This document shows, in pieces, positions 47,484-57,078 of a DNA stretch of 64,000 nucleotides. The notes under the pieces were generated by a model. It did no database searches. It was not told where the DNA came from and saw only the letters and a program-made list of their open reading frames with translations. This DNA is from Sphingomonas carotinifaciens (GTDB taxonomy: Bacteria > Pseudomonadota > Alphaproteobacteria > Sphingomonadales > Sphingomonadaceae). The position numbers and the translations under genes were made by a program. The stretch lies in the NCBI RefSeq assembly GCF_009789535.1, contig NZ_WSUT01000005.1:2107501-2171500 (forward strand). Direction: 5' to 3'. Within the stretch, counting starts at the first letter, position 1, and every line of letters begins with the position of its first letter.

Positions 47484-48478
47484 CCATTCAGACGAATCTG
47501 ACCGGCCTGGACCTCCGCGCCGAGATCGACCGCCTCCGTCGCGAGCGTAACGCCGTGATCCTGGCGCATTATTATCAAAAGCCCGAAATCCAGGACATTG
47601 CCGATTTCGTCGGCGACAGCCTCGATCTCAGCCGCAAGGCGCAGGCGACGGATGCGGACGTGATCGCATTCTGCGGGGTGCGCTTCATGGCGGAGACGGC
47701 CAAGATCCTCAGCCCCGACAAGGTGGTGATCCTGCCCGACATGGATGCCGGATGCAGCCTGGAGGATAGCTGCCCGCCCGAGCAGTTCGCCGAGTTCCGG
47801 GCCCGGCATCCCGACCATATCGCGCTGACCTACATCAACTGTTCCGCGGCGGTGAAGGCCCTGTCCGACGTGATCGTCACGTCGTCGTCGGCGGAGACGA
47901 TCCTGGCGAAGATCGATCCGGCGCAGAAGATCATCTTCGGGCCGGACCGCAATCTGGGCGGCTATCTGGCGCGCAAGACGGGGCGCGATCTGCTGCTGTG
48001 GCCGGGGGTGTGCATCGTGCACGAGGCGTTCAGCGAAACCGAGTTGCTGAAGCTGAAGGCGCAGTACCCGACCGCGCCGATCGCCGCGCATCCCGAATGC
48101 CCGGCGGTGATCCTCGACCATGCCGATTATGTCGGGTCGACGCGCGGCATCCTGGAATATGCCGCCACCGTGACTGGCGACACGCTGATCGTCGCGACCG
48201 AGCCGCACATCATCCATCAGATGGAAAAGGCGATGCCCGGCAAGCGCTTCATCGGCGCGCCGGGGGCGGACGGCAACTGCAACTGCAACATCTGCCCGTA
48301 TATGGCGCTGAACACGATGGAGAAGCTCTACATCGCGCTGCGCGACCTGGAGCCGCGGATCGAGATCGAGGAAGGGCTGCGGCTGAACGCCAAGAAGAGC
48401 CTGGACGCGATGCTGAGCTTGGCGAGCGGGACGGTGGGGCTGGGCGATCTGGGCCCGGCCAAGGTGACCGGCGACTGA
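47480..48478 (+). CDS. nadA: quinolinate synthase A
   Basis: Makes quinolinate from iminoaspartate and dihydroxyacetone phosphate in NAD synthesis. The 332 aa chain has AVILAHYYQKPEIQDIADFVGDS, and the [4Fe-4S] cysteines lie in FCGVRFM, INCSAAVKA and ICPYMALN. nadB and nadC are absent nearby; instead nadA is the last gene of the BlaI-type operon, an unusual placement. Confidence 0.96.
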   Translation: MTIQTNLTGLDLRAEIDRLRRERNAVILAHYYQKPEIQDIADFVGDSLDLSRKAQATDADVIAFCGVRFMAETAKILSPDKVVILPDMDAGCSLEDSCPPEQFAEFRARHPDHIALTYINCSAAVKALSDVIVTSSSAETILAKIDPAQKIIFGPDRNLGGYLARKTGRDLLLWPGVCIVHEAFSETELLKLKAQYPTAPIAAHPECPAVILDHADYVGSTRGILEYAATVTGDTLIVATEPHIIHQMEKAMPGKRFIGAPGADGNCNCNICPYMALNTMEKLYIALRDLEPRIEIEEGLRLNAKKSLDAMLSLASGTVGLGDLGPAKVTGD

Positions 48479-48482
48479 CGCG

Positions 48483-49445
48483 TCAGGGGCGGGCGAGCCG
48501 CACGTGGGTGGGCGCGTCGCGATTCACCGACAGCTGCCCGTCCCGTTCGTTGATCTCGGCGATCTGCAACACGGTGCGGCGGCCCCAGTCGGGGTTGCCC
48601 CGCGCCTCCGCCTCGCCGGACTGGTGGACGAAGTAGATCAGATAGGCGCGGTCGCCGGACACGATGACGTCCGGATGCTGCCCCTTGGCGCGGTCGGTGG
48701 GGGCGGTGCCGGGATCGCCGAGAATATGGCCGGGCTGCCGGGTCCAGTGCACGCCGTCGTCGGAGCGCAGGACGAGCAGGCCCTGCCACGCGTCCGAGAT
48801 CAGCCACCAGCGATTCTTCCAGCGGAACGCCTTGGGGCCCTCGCCGGGCGTGTCGACGACCGTGTCGCGGACCGTCCAGTGGGTCAGGTCCGCACTGTCG
48901 GCGTAGCGGATCGCCTTGTTGCGGCGCTCGTCGTTGAACCACAGGCGATATCCGCCGGTGGGAAGCGGCAGGACGCTGGCATCGATCACCCGGTCCGAGC
49001 CGAGGTCGAGCCGGTCGGCACAGGTCCAGCGTGCCAGATCGTCGCTGGTCAGATGCTGGATGAAGCGGGGATGGTTCCAGTCGCGAAAGATGCCGGGGAC
49101 GACCGTGACCCACATGTGCCAGTGTCCGTCGATCCGCTGCACTTCGGGAGCCCACAGCGTCTCGCCCGTGCACGCGCGGGGGATCGCCGTGGTGCCGGCG
49201 TAGCGCCAATGCGCGCCATCCCTCGACCGCGCGATGCCGATCGCGGTGCCGTGGACCCAGCGCACATCCTGCTCGTCCGCCAGCGGCAGGGTCGCGCGGC
49301 GGTTGGTGTAGAACATCACCCATTCTTTGGTCCTGGGGTCGTATGTCGTGGAGGCGTCGGCGGCGCCGTCGTGGACGGGATCGCGGTAGAGGGGCCTGGG
49401 GGCGACGGGCGCACTGCCGAGAAGGGCGAGGGCGAGTGCGATCAT
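48483..49445 (-). CDS. GH43-like five-bladed beta-propeller glycosidase
   Basis: A 320 aa secreted enzyme with a short signal peptide (MIALALALLGSAPVA). The propeller motifs RDPVHDGAADASTTYDPRTK, TLWAPEVQRIDGHWHMW and a Glu in PGEGPKAFRWKNRWWLI are the acidic positions expected of GH43/GH32-type enzymes. Arabinofuranosidase or galactan-side-chain activity would fit the surrounding locus, but the specificity cannot be read. The ATG overlaps the MFS gene's stop. Confidence 0.75.
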   Translation of the reverse strand: MIALALALLGSAPVAPRPLYRDPVHDGAADASTTYDPRTKEWVMFYTNRRATLPLADEQDVRWVHGTAIGIARSRDGAHWRYAGTTAIPRACTGETLWAPEVQRIDGHWHMWVTVVPGIFRDWNHPRFIQHLTSDDLARWTCADRLDLGSDRVIDASVLPLPTGGYRLWFNDERRNKAIRYADSADLTHWTVRDTVVDTPGEGPKAFRWKNRWWLISDAWQGLLVLRSDDGVHWTRQPGHILGDPGTAPTDRAKGQHPDVIVSGDRAYLIYFVHQSGEAEARGNPDWGRRTVLQIAEINERDGQLSVNRDAPTHVRLARP

Positions 49446-50977
49446 CTGGCGGCGACCGGGTTGCGGCCCCAAAGCTGGTCATAGCGCCAGCCGGACAGAT
49501 CCTCGACGATGCGGCCGGTATCGGGGGTCGCGGGGCGCGTGCCGCCGGCGCGCAGGCGTTCGATCTCGTCAAGCAGAACGGCATGGGTGGCTGGCGTCAG
49601 GCGGAACCGGGTGGAGACGAGCGCACCGAAGACGAGCATTGCGATGGTGCCGAGGCCCAAGACGCCGACGATGGCGGCGATCGCGGTGGGGCTCTGCACA
49701 CTGGCCTTCGACACGAAGCCGGATGCCTGCATGACCTGGCCGACGAGAATGACGGCGGCGGCCTGGCTCATCTTGCGCACAAAGGTCATGACGCCGGCAA
49801 AGGCGCCCTCGCGCCGGCGGCCGGTGACGATCTCGTCGACATCGGCCATGTAGTTGTACGTCGCCCACGGGATGTAGTTGAGGGCGCCGCGGCCGAGACC
49901 GGCGAAGACGACCGGCAGCCAGAACAGCGCCGAGGTCGCGGTATAGCCTGCCATATACATGCCGAGGAAGATCAGCACGCCGATCGCAAAGCTGAGCGTG
50001 GCGAAGCGGTAGGCGGCGGCGGGCGACAGGCGCAGCGCGAAATTGATCGCGATGACGACGGCGACGAGCTGGACGATATAGGTGACACCGACCAGTTGCC
50101 CGACGATCGCGGTCGAGCCCGCAAGCGCGAAGATCACGAAATAGGTGAAGGCCGCGTTGTAGATATCTTGGCTGATATAGCCGCCCAGATACATGCCGAG
50201 ATGCAGCCGGAAGGCGCGGATGCGCAGCGTGGAGAACAGGTTGCGGTAGAGCGCGGCAAAGGCCGCACCGAGCGTCGGCCGGTCGCGCTCCTCGGCGGCG
50301 GCGAGTTCGGGCGGGCGCTGCCGTTCCCAGCTGAAGGTGTAGAGAAGGCCGGCGGCGAGCATGAACAGCACCGAAAAGATGATGCCCATGTAGAGATAGG
50401 TGTCGGGCGAATCCGGCCCCAGCCAGCCGATCAGCCAGGCCGGCAGGAAGGCGGCGGCGATGGCGGAGCATTGCCCGCACAGGATACGCGCGCCGGCGAA
50501 CTTCGCCTTGGTTCGGTAATCGGTCGCCATCTCGCTGGCGAGCGTCTCGTAGGGGATGATCTCCATCGCATAGACCATCTCGAACAGGACGTAGGTGACG
50601 AGATAATACCAGAAGCTTTGCCCCGCGACCCACATGATCGCGAAGGATGGCAGGAGCGGGATGGCGGCCAGAATGAAGAAGCGACGGCGGCCGAAGCGCC
50701 GGCCGAGCCAGGTGCGACCGATATTGTCCGAGACATGGCCGATCAGCGGGCTGGTGAACGCATCCAGCACGCGCGCGACGCCGAAGATGATCGTCGCCTG
50801 CGCCGCGGACAGGCCGCAGAAGCTGGTATAGAAGATCAGGATCCAGGTGGAGATGACCGCCATCGAGCCGGCGCCCATGACGTCGTTCGCGCCGTAGGTG
50901 AGCAGCGTGTACCAGCGTACCGGGCGGGTGGGGGCGGTGGGCAGGATCGGCCGGGCGGCGATGGGATCGGTGGCCAT
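49442..50977 (-). CDS. MFS/GPH-family sugar transporter
   Basis: A 511 aa inner-membrane transporter with about 12 hydrophobic helices. The N-terminal half has GVARVLDAFTSPLIGHVSDN and GRRFGRRRFFILAA, the loop 2-3 signature of glycoside-pentoside-hexuronide:cation symporters. In this locus the likely substrates are galacturonate-rhamnose oligosaccharides or L-rhamnose. It lies between GH105 and the GH43-like gene on the same strand. Confidence 0.85.
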   Translation of the reverse strand: MATDPIAARPILPTAPTRPVRWYTLLTYGANDVMGAGSMAVISTWILIFYTSFCGLSAAQATIIFGVARVLDAFTSPLIGHVSDNIGRTWLGRRFGRRRFFILAAIPLLPSFAIMWVAGQSFWYYLVTYVLFEMVYAMEIIPYETLASEMATDYRTKAKFAGARILCGQCSAIAAAFLPAWLIGWLGPDSPDTYLYMGIIFSVLFMLAAGLLYTFSWERQRPPELAAAEERDRPTLGAAFAALYRNLFSTLRIRAFRLHLGMYLGGYISQDIYNAAFTYFVIFALAGSTAIVGQLVGVTYIVQLVAVVIAINFALRLSPAAAYRFATLSFAIGVLIFLGMYMAGYTATSALFWLPVVFAGLGRGALNYIPWATYNYMADVDEIVTGRRREGAFAGVMTFVRKMSQAAAVILVGQVMQASGFVSKASVQSPTAIAAIVGVLGLGTIAMLVFGALVSTRFRLTPATHAVLLDEIERLRAGGTRPATPDTGRIVEDLSGWRYDQLWGRNPVAAR

Positions 50978-50999
50978 CTCGATTACTCGCTTTTGCCGT

Positions 51000-51089
51000 C
51001 GCCCTCACCCTTGCGGCGCCTTGGCGCCTCCCTGCCTGGTGATGCGGAGGGGAGCCGAGTGGCGTGGCCGGTCGGGCAGGATGAGGGCG
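51000..51089. repeat. inverted-repeat element, degenerate copy 3
   Basis: Arms cgccctca (51000-51007) and tgagggcg (51082-51089) and a second pair cctgcc/ggcagg (51031-51036, 51075-51080) enclose ggcgcc-type internal repeats. It shares CCCTCACCCTT with the copies at 4509 and 30401 but the stems are shorter. It lies between the GH105 and MFS genes of a same-strand operon and might dampen read-through. Confidence 0.55.
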
Positions 51090-51095
51090 GGGTCG

Positions 51096-52208
51096 TCAGA
51101 TATAGGTGCGCAGGAACTCGGCGAGGGCGACCATCGCGAGGCTCTGGCCATAGGGCATCGAGGTGAGGGCGATGTCCTTGTAGAATTGCTGCGTGTCGCC
51201 CATCGCGGTGCCGAAGCTGACCTGTTTCAGCTCGCCGGCATCATCGATGTTGGCCAGCACGCCGTGGATCGCCCGGATGCCCACCGCCTCGTGATGGCGC
51301 GGCAGATAGCCCTTTCGCACCGACTTCAGGATACCATAGGCGAAGCCGGCGGTGGCCGATGCCTCCAGATAGCTGGTCGGGTCCATCACCAGCGTGTGCC
51401 ACAGACCACTGTCGTCCTGCGTCTCGGCCAGCGTCTTAACCTGTGCGGCCAGCGTGTCGATCAGGAACAGGCGCAGCGCATCGCCCTGCGGCAGATCGAG
51501 GATCTCGATGATTTCCGGAATGGCGATCGTCACCCAGCAATTGCCGCGCGCCCACAAGGCCTCGGCAAAGTTATGCCGGCCGCCGAAATCCCAGCCGTGG
51601 AACCACAGGCCGGTCTTCTTGTCGAACAGGTATTTGATGTGAACGAGGAACTGTCGCTTGGCTTCCTCGATATAGTGCGGCCGGTTGAGCAACAGCCCGA
51701 TCTTGGCGAGCGGGAGCACCGACATCATCAGCGTGTCGTCCCACAACTCGCCGGGATTTTCGTCGTTGTAGACGATGTGCTGAAACCCGCCATCCTCGGT
51801 CTTGGGCAGGCCGTCGGCGGCCATCAGCCATTCCGCCCAGGTATCCAGATAGGGGACGTAGCGCGGATCGGGTTCGTGTTCGTAGAGGTAGGCGAGCGTG
51901 ATGAACGGGGCCACCGTGTTGATGTTCTTGGTGGGCGTGCCCTCGGCGAAGCGATCCTCGAACCACTGCTTGATGATGGCGAGCGCGGCCTTGTCGCCGG
52001 TCTGCTCGTAATAGCGCCACATGCCGAACAGGCCGACGCCGTGGGTCCATTCCCAGCCGGCCCAGCCCTTGGTGTCGATGATGCGGCCATCCTCCAGATG
52101 GAGCAGGAAGGCACCGGTCTCGTCCTTGATGTTGACGAGATTGTTCATCAGCTTGCCGATCGCCTCGGTGATCGTCTGCCGGGGAATGTCGTGGGTAAGG
52201 GCGGCCAA
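51096..52208 (-). CDS. unsaturated rhamnogalacturonyl hydrolase (GH105)
   Basis: A 370 aa (alpha/alpha)6-barrel enzyme that removes the 4,5-unsaturated uronic acid left by a rhamnogalacturonan lyase. WAGWEWTHGVGLFGMWRYYEQTG, GGFQHIVYNDENPGELWDDTLMMS with the catalytic Asp and ALWARGNCWVTIAIPE are typical. No signal peptide: predicted cytoplasmic, so oligosaccharides are imported first. TTG start seven bases after GGAG. It is directly downstream of GH35. Confidence 0.92.
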   Translation of the reverse strand: MAALTHDIPRQTITEAIGKLMNNLVNIKDETGAFLLHLEDGRIIDTKGWAGWEWTHGVGLFGMWRYYEQTGDKAALAIIKQWFEDRFAEGTPTKNINTVAPFITLAYLYEHEPDPRYVPYLDTWAEWLMAADGLPKTEDGGFQHIVYNDENPGELWDDTLMMSVLPLAKIGLLLNRPHYIEEAKRQFLVHIKYLFDKKTGLWFHGWDFGGRHNFAEALWARGNCWVTIAIPEIIEILDLPQGDALRLFLIDTLAAQVKTLAETQDDSGLWHTLVMDPTSYLEASATAGFAYGILKSVRKGYLPRHHEAVGIRAIHGVLANIDDAGELKQVSFGTAMGDTQQFYKDIALTSMPYGQSLAMVALAEFLRTYI

Positions 52209-52209
52209 T

Positions 52210-55200
52210 CTATTTCTCCTGCAGGATGTCGGCGGGGCGCATGGGGGCGGCGACGGGGCGCACGGCGATGCCGCCGCGCACGTTGCGCATGGTGACGAGC
52301 TTCACCGGCTCCAGCGCGTTGCCGGGGGCGCCGTCGCTGGTAACGGCAAGCGCGATGGTGTTCGCGCCATGGTGGTTGAGGATGCCTTCCGGGATCGGAA
52401 AAACGCGCTGCGGCCCGACATGCGCGATGAACTGGCCCATGTTCCAGCCGTTGACGAAGATCAGGGCACGGTAGCGCGCGACGGAACGGGGGCTGGCGGT
52501 GTCGCCGAACGCGATGCCGATGGTGGCGTCCTGCCCTTTGGGTACGGTGAGGTCGAACCGCGCACGATGCCAGGTGGTGCCGGGGGCCTGCGCCGCATCC
52601 GCGCGCCAGCCCGCATCGTCGAAGCCCGGCAGGTGCCAGCCGCGTCGCTCGCCATATTGGCCGCCATTGTTGGCGGAGCCGCGCGCGGGGTCGGGCAGAT
52701 CCTCGCCACCGGCCTTGCCCTGGATCTTCCATGCGATCGGCACGCCGAAGCTGCGCCCGCCGGGTGCCTGAAGCGAGGCGGAGATCAGGCCGCGCGCTTC
52801 CTTGTGGAAGTCGTCGCTGTCCAGATCCCAGTTGTGGCCGTTGTTGCGGACCATGATGCTGATGACATGCTCGCGTGCCTCCTGTGCGGCGGCGGGCAGG
52901 CCGAATTGCGCGACCCCGGTGGTGATCGGGCGGGGAAGGCCGGCGGGCAATTCGTGCTGGCCAACGAACCGGCCGTCCATCCAGACCTGTACCATGCCCG
53001 ATCCGCCCGCGCCGTAGAACAGCGCCAGTTGACGCGCATCTGGCGTGCCGGTGAAGCGGCCGCGATACCAGACATCGCCGTCGTGAAAGCCGTAGGCGTC
53101 CATCAACAGGTTCGGCTGGCCATCGGGTCGTGCGGTGATGCTGGCATAGGGCTTGTCGCCGGCGACCTGCCATGCCCCGTCGTCGAAGCCGGGTTGCGCC
53201 TCCGGCGTGCCATCCGCGCTGCGCCATGCGAGCGTCGGCAGCGAGACGGGCGCGGGGGCGGGCAGCGGGCGGGTGGCAACGCGGCTGCCGTTCGGCGTCG
53301 CGCGCAGCGCCACGCCGCTGCCGTTCCAGCTGGCCGAGCGGATTGCGGCGGGCGCCCAGATTTCCAGCGGGGTCGCCTCGCGGGTATCACCGGTGAGGAC
53401 CAGCCGGTTGCCCCTGACCTCCGCGCTGCGCACGAGCGCGGGGCCACGGACAAGGGCGGGGCCCTGCCGCCAATAGCGTACCGCCTCCGCCTCATCGGTG
53501 AGGATCAACGTCAGGGGCGGGCGGCCGCCCCCGTCGATGCGGACGATCGCCCGGCCGTCATGCGGATAGTTGAGCAGCAGGTCGCCCCTGGTCGCGTCGA
53601 AGCGGCTCGACACGGTGCCCTCCAGCACGCGGACCTGCGGCGCGGTGGAGTAGCGCAGCACCGTCTCGCCCTGTTCGCCCGCGCGGCCGTAGAGCAGCAT
53701 CAGGTCGGCGCCGTCCATGGTCAGTGCGGCCTGTAGCTCGGAGGTGGAATAGACCAGCCGCTGCCTGCCGACATTCACCCCCGCTACCAGCCATTTGGCG
53801 TCGAAGCCGTTCAGCCGCATCGGGGCGCCGGCGGGAAAGGTGTAGCGACCATCGGGCAAGTCGGCGGTGATCGTGAAACGGTCGTCGGTCTGGCCGTTCG
53901 ACGGCTTGTGCGTGACCATCAGGAAGCGTGCGTCGGTTTCGGGATTGCGGTTGTGATAGGCCTGCACGTTCGGCGACGACACGGTCACGGCACCCGCGGG
54001 CACCATGCCGGCCAGATCGGGCACGGTGGCGATCAGACCGCCGAGCTGCTTAAGCTCCTCCGCCTTCGGGCGAAGCTCGCGCGCTTCGGAAATGGCCGCG
54101 CCGTAATCATAGCTGGTGAAGACGACGGGTGCGGGCAGCCAGCCCCAACTGGTGCCGCCATAGCCCATGTAGAAGCTCTGGATGCCGATGCCGTTGGCGA
54201 GATTGGTGCCGTAGAAGACGCGCTGGAACCGCTTGCCGCGCTGGACGGCGTTGCACTCATAGCCGCCGTTGGAACCCCAATAGTCGAACCAGCCACCACC
54301 GAATTCGGCGAGGAAGCCGGGCGTGTTCGGCGAGGCAGAGGCGCCGCCCTTCGCGCCGCCGGGGCCGTAATAGCCCCAGTCTGGTGCCGCGACGCTGCGC
54401 GTCGGCCGGCCCTGCACGGTACAGGTGCCGCCCGGATAGCCGTCGAAGGCGTAGAGATCGACCGGGCCCTTCACCACCTTGTCAACCGGTGAGGTCGCGG
54501 GCGTCCAGTAGCCGTTGCGGCCCTGATCGTTGTGAAAGATCGGTACGGTAATGCCGTCGGCCCGCGCCTTGGCGAACAGATGGTCCATGTAGCGCGCCTG
54601 CGCCGGGGTGGTCAGCGCCAGTTCGTTTTCGATCTGGTGCAGGATGACGCTGCCGCGCCGTCCCTGCGCGTCCGGGTTCACCTGATGCCGGGCGATGATC
54701 GCGTTGACCTGCGTCAGCCATTCGTCGGCGGCGGCGAGATAGGCGGGATCGTCGGTGCGGGCGCGGCCGCGCTGGTTGACCAGCCAGCCGGGGAAGCCGC
54801 CGCGCGACAGTTCGGCATTCACATAGGGGCCGGCGCGGGTGATGACCCACAGGCCCTCCTCCTCAGCCATGGTCAGCACGCGTTCGACATCGCGGATGCC
54901 GGTGAAGTCGTACACGCCCTGTTTGGGGCTGTGATAACCCCAGTCGAAATACAGGGCGACGGTGTTGAAGCCGCTGGCCTTCATCTTTTGCAGCACGTCG
55001 CGCCAGAGATCGGGGCTGGGCAGGCGGAACGGGTGGAACTCGCTGGACCAGATGATCCGGCGCGTGTTGTCGATCATCAGCGAGCGGGCGTCGAACGATA
55101 CCCGGCCGAAGCGTTGCACCGGCGCCTGCGGGTTGGCGGTGGCTTGCGCGACCTGTGCCGGGGCGGGCATCGCTCCCGTCGCCATCGGCGCGGCGAGCAG

Positions 55201-55224
55201 CGCGGCGATGGCCGCCTTATGCAT
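52210..55224 (-). CDS. beta-galactosidase, GH35 family, large secreted form
   Basis: A 1004 aa exo-acting enzyme. It has a signal peptide (MHKAAIAALLAAPMATGAMPA), a TIM barrel at about 40-400 with acid/base E201 (HQIENEL) and nucleophile E307 (FLAEFGGGWF), followed by long beta-sandwich domains, including galactose-binding-like folds (WYRGRFTGTP, DLTVPKGQDATIGIAFGD). Expected to remove terminal galactose from galactan side chains of rhamnogalacturonan I. Its start overlaps the stop of the mutarotase gene by eight bases. Confidence 0.92.
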   Translation of the reverse strand: MHKAAIAALLAAPMATGAMPAPAQVAQATANPQAPVQRFGRVSFDARSLMIDNTRRIIWSSEFHPFRLPSPDLWRDVLQKMKASGFNTVALYFDWGYHSPKQGVYDFTGIRDVERVLTMAEEEGLWVITRAGPYVNAELSRGGFPGWLVNQRGRARTDDPAYLAAADEWLTQVNAIIARHQVNPDAQGRRGSVILHQIENELALTTPAQARYMDHLFAKARADGITVPIFHNDQGRNGYWTPATSPVDKVVKGPVDLYAFDGYPGGTCTVQGRPTRSVAAPDWGYYGPGGAKGGASASPNTPGFLAEFGGGWFDYWGSNGGYECNAVQRGKRFQRVFYGTNLANGIGIQSFYMGYGGTSWGWLPAPVVFTSYDYGAAISEARELRPKAEELKQLGGLIATVPDLAGMVPAGAVTVSSPNVQAYHNRNPETDARFLMVTHKPSNGQTDDRFTITADLPDGRYTFPAGAPMRLNGFDAKWLVAGVNVGRQRLVYSTSELQAALTMDGADLMLLYGRAGEQGETVLRYSTAPQVRVLEGTVSSRFDATRGDLLLNYPHDGRAIVRIDGGGRPPLTLILTDEAEAVRYWRQGPALVRGPALVRSAEVRGNRLVLTGDTREATPLEIWAPAAIRSASWNGSGVALRATPNGSRVATRPLPAPAPVSLPTLAWRSADGTPEAQPGFDDGAWQVAGDKPYASITARPDGQPNLLMDAYGFHDGDVWYRGRFTGTPDARQLALFYGAGGSGMVQVWMDGRFVGQHELPAGLPRPITTGVAQFGLPAAAQEAREHVISIMVRNNGHNWDLDSDDFHKEARGLISASLQAPGGRSFGVPIAWKIQGKAGGEDLPDPARGSANNGGQYGERRGWHLPGFDDAGWRADAAQAPGTTWHRARFDLTVPKGQDATIGIAFGDTASPRSVARYRALIFVNGWNMGQFIAHVGPQRVFPIPEGILNHHGANTIALAVTSDGAPGNALEPVKLVTMRNVRGGIAVRPVAAPMRPADILQEK

Positions 55225-55531
55225 GGTGGAAGATCAGCGGCAGGGGCCATTCCTTTGGCCGGTTGTCGGGCTCCACCTCCATCAACGGCGCCATGTACGC
55301 CCACCAGCGCTGCATCACCGGATGATCGGGCAGCGTGTCCCGCCTGTTGTCGTCGGTCAGCTTCAGCACGGCGAACAGCGACAGCGTCTCTTCGTTCAGA
55401 AAGATCGAATAATCGTGGATGCCGCTTTCGGTCAGCAGCGCGGAAAGCTCGGGCCAGATGGCGTCATGACGGCGGCGATACTCGTCGACCACGCCCGGCT
55501 TCAGCCGCATCCTGAACGCGTGGATCGTCAT
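55217..55531 (-). CDS. rhaM: L-rhamnose mutarotase
   Basis: A 104 aa dimeric protein interconverting alpha and beta anomers of L-rhamnose. The family features are visible: FRMRLKPGVVDEYRRRHDAIWPEL with the catalytic His, GIHDYSIFL, and the C-terminal WWAYMAPLMEV with PLPLIFHHA. The ATG follows GGGAGG. About 75 bases separate it from the GH28 gene, enough for its own promoter. Confidence 0.94.
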   Translation of the reverse strand: MTIHAFRMRLKPGVVDEYRRRHDAIWPELSALLTESGIHDYSIFLNEETLSLFAVLKLTDDNRRDTLPDHPVMQRWWAYMAPLMEVEPDNRPKEWPLPLIFHHA

Positions 55532-55606
55532 GCCACCTCCCGATGAACCATTATCTGGAACTATTATGCACCAAATGGTATATAGCTTTGGCGGTGCCGT
55601 CAAACC

Positions 55607-57052
55607 CTAACCGTGCCAGAGGGGCGTTCGCCGGATGGCGACGTCGCGGACATGCTCGGTGACGATCGGGCATCGGGCATCGGGGGTGGCGACCGCCAGG
55701 TGCAGGCCGTCGATGCTCAGGCCGCGCGCATGGCGCACCCACAGGCCCCAGGCCGGCAGGATGCCGAACATGCTGGGCTCCGGATAGGCGCGCGCCATCT
55801 CCGGTGGCCGGCGCGCGGCATCGGCAGGGGTGCCGCCACCGGCGTAGGTCAGGCTGATGTCGTGGAGGCGGATGTCGTCGACGGGGTGGCCGGCCAGCCC
55901 GGCGATGGTGGCGGCGAAGCGTGGGTCGATGCCGGTGGCGACGACGCGGCGGATGGTGACGCCGCGCAAGGTGCCGATGCCGGTGCCGGGCGGGCCGCGG
56001 CGCCGGTCGCCGAGGCGGAGGAAGAGGGGGGCGGTGGTCACGTCGTCCATCCACAGGTCTTCGGCCACCACATCCTCGATGCTGCCGCCGTCCACCACCT
56101 CCAGCGCGAGGCCGCGGCAGTGATGGAAGCGGCAATGCTGGATGCGGATGCGGCGAAACGCGCCGTTGCTCTCGGTGCCCAGCTTGATGCGGCCGGTCGG
56201 CCGGTCCCGGTCGGGCGCCAGTTGCAGGGTGGTGTAGCAGGTGCCGTCGAGCAGGGTGCCGGGGTCGTAGCCCGAGACGGTGCAATGGCGGATGGTGATG
56301 TCCTGCGCGGGGCGGACGCTGCCCAGCGCGAGGCTGGTCTTCACCACGATCGCGTCGTCATTGGGCGTGTTGACGCGGCAATGTTCGACCAGCGTGTCGG
56401 ACACCCCGTCCAGATCGATGCCGTCGCGGTCCGTGTCGATCGTCAGATGATCGATGTGCAGACCGTGCGTGCCGGTGGCGAGGATCGCGAAATGGCCGCA
56501 GCGGGCCATGGAAAAACCCGACAGGCGAATGTCGCGCCCGCCGCGCAGCGCGATCGCCTTGTTGCCCTGCCCGCGCATCGCGGCGGCTTCCGGCTCCAGG
56601 GCGGCGATCTGCGCGGCGGTCATGCCGTCCATCGACACCGGCCGTTCGCCGACCTGCGCGGACCAGCGCGCGCCGGGGCCGTCGCGGGTCAGCCCCTCGC
56701 CATCGATCAGGCCGGGGCCGGTGATCGCGACGTGTCGGACATCCTCGCCCCAGAACAGGCTGTTGCGCCAATGGCTGTGGCCGAAATCCTGATAGAGCTG
56801 CGCCCCGCGATCCTCCGGATCGTCATAGCGGCCCGGATGGCGCGCCGGGTCGGCGGCGACGATCACCGCGCCCGCCTGCAAAAGGATCGTCACCCCGCCG
56901 TGCAGCCGCATCGAAAAGCACAGATACCGACCCGGCGGGATCAGCACGGTGCCCCCGCCCGCCATCGCGGCGATGGCCGCGGCAATGGCGGGACTGTCGA
57001 TCGCCACCCCGTCGCCGCGGGCGCCGTGCGCGCGAACGTCGGCGATTCGCAC
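55607..57052 (-). CDS. polygalacturonase-type enzyme (GH28)
   Basis: A 481 aa right-handed parallel beta-helix. NTPNDDAIVVKTS carries the paired aspartates of the active site, GHFAILATGTHGLHIDHLTIDTDRDGIDLDG the preceding one, and the N-terminal GDGVAIDSPAIAAAIA the usual start. No signal peptide is visible, so it may act inside the cell on oligomers. In this locus rhamnogalacturonan or galacturonan is the expected substrate. GTG start without an obvious ribosome site, 27 bases after the rhamnose dehydrogenase gene. Confidence 0.85.
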   Translation of the reverse strand: MRIADVRAHGARGDGVAIDSPAIAAAIAAMAGGGTVLIPPGRYLCFSMRLHGGVTILLQAGAVIVAADPARHPGRYDDPEDRGAQLYQDFGHSHWRNSLFWGEDVRHVAITGPGLIDGEGLTRDGPGARWSAQVGERPVSMDGMTAAQIAALEPEAAAMRGQGNKAIALRGGRDIRLSGFSMARCGHFAILATGTHGLHIDHLTIDTDRDGIDLDGVSDTLVEHCRVNTPNDDAIVVKTSLALGSVRPAQDITIRHCTVSGYDPGTLLDGTCYTTLQLAPDRDRPTGRIKLGTESNGAFRRIRIQHCRFHHCRGLALEVVDGGSIEDVVAEDLWMDDVTTAPLFLRLGDRRRGPPGTGIGTLRGVTIRRVVATGIDPRFAATIAGLAGHPVDDIRLHDISLTYAGGGTPADAARRPPEMARAYPEPSMFGILPAWGLWVRHARGLSIDGLHLAVATPDARCPIVTEHVRDVAIRRTPLWHG

Positions 57053-57078
57053 GGCGTGCGCAGGGAAGGGCAGCGGTG

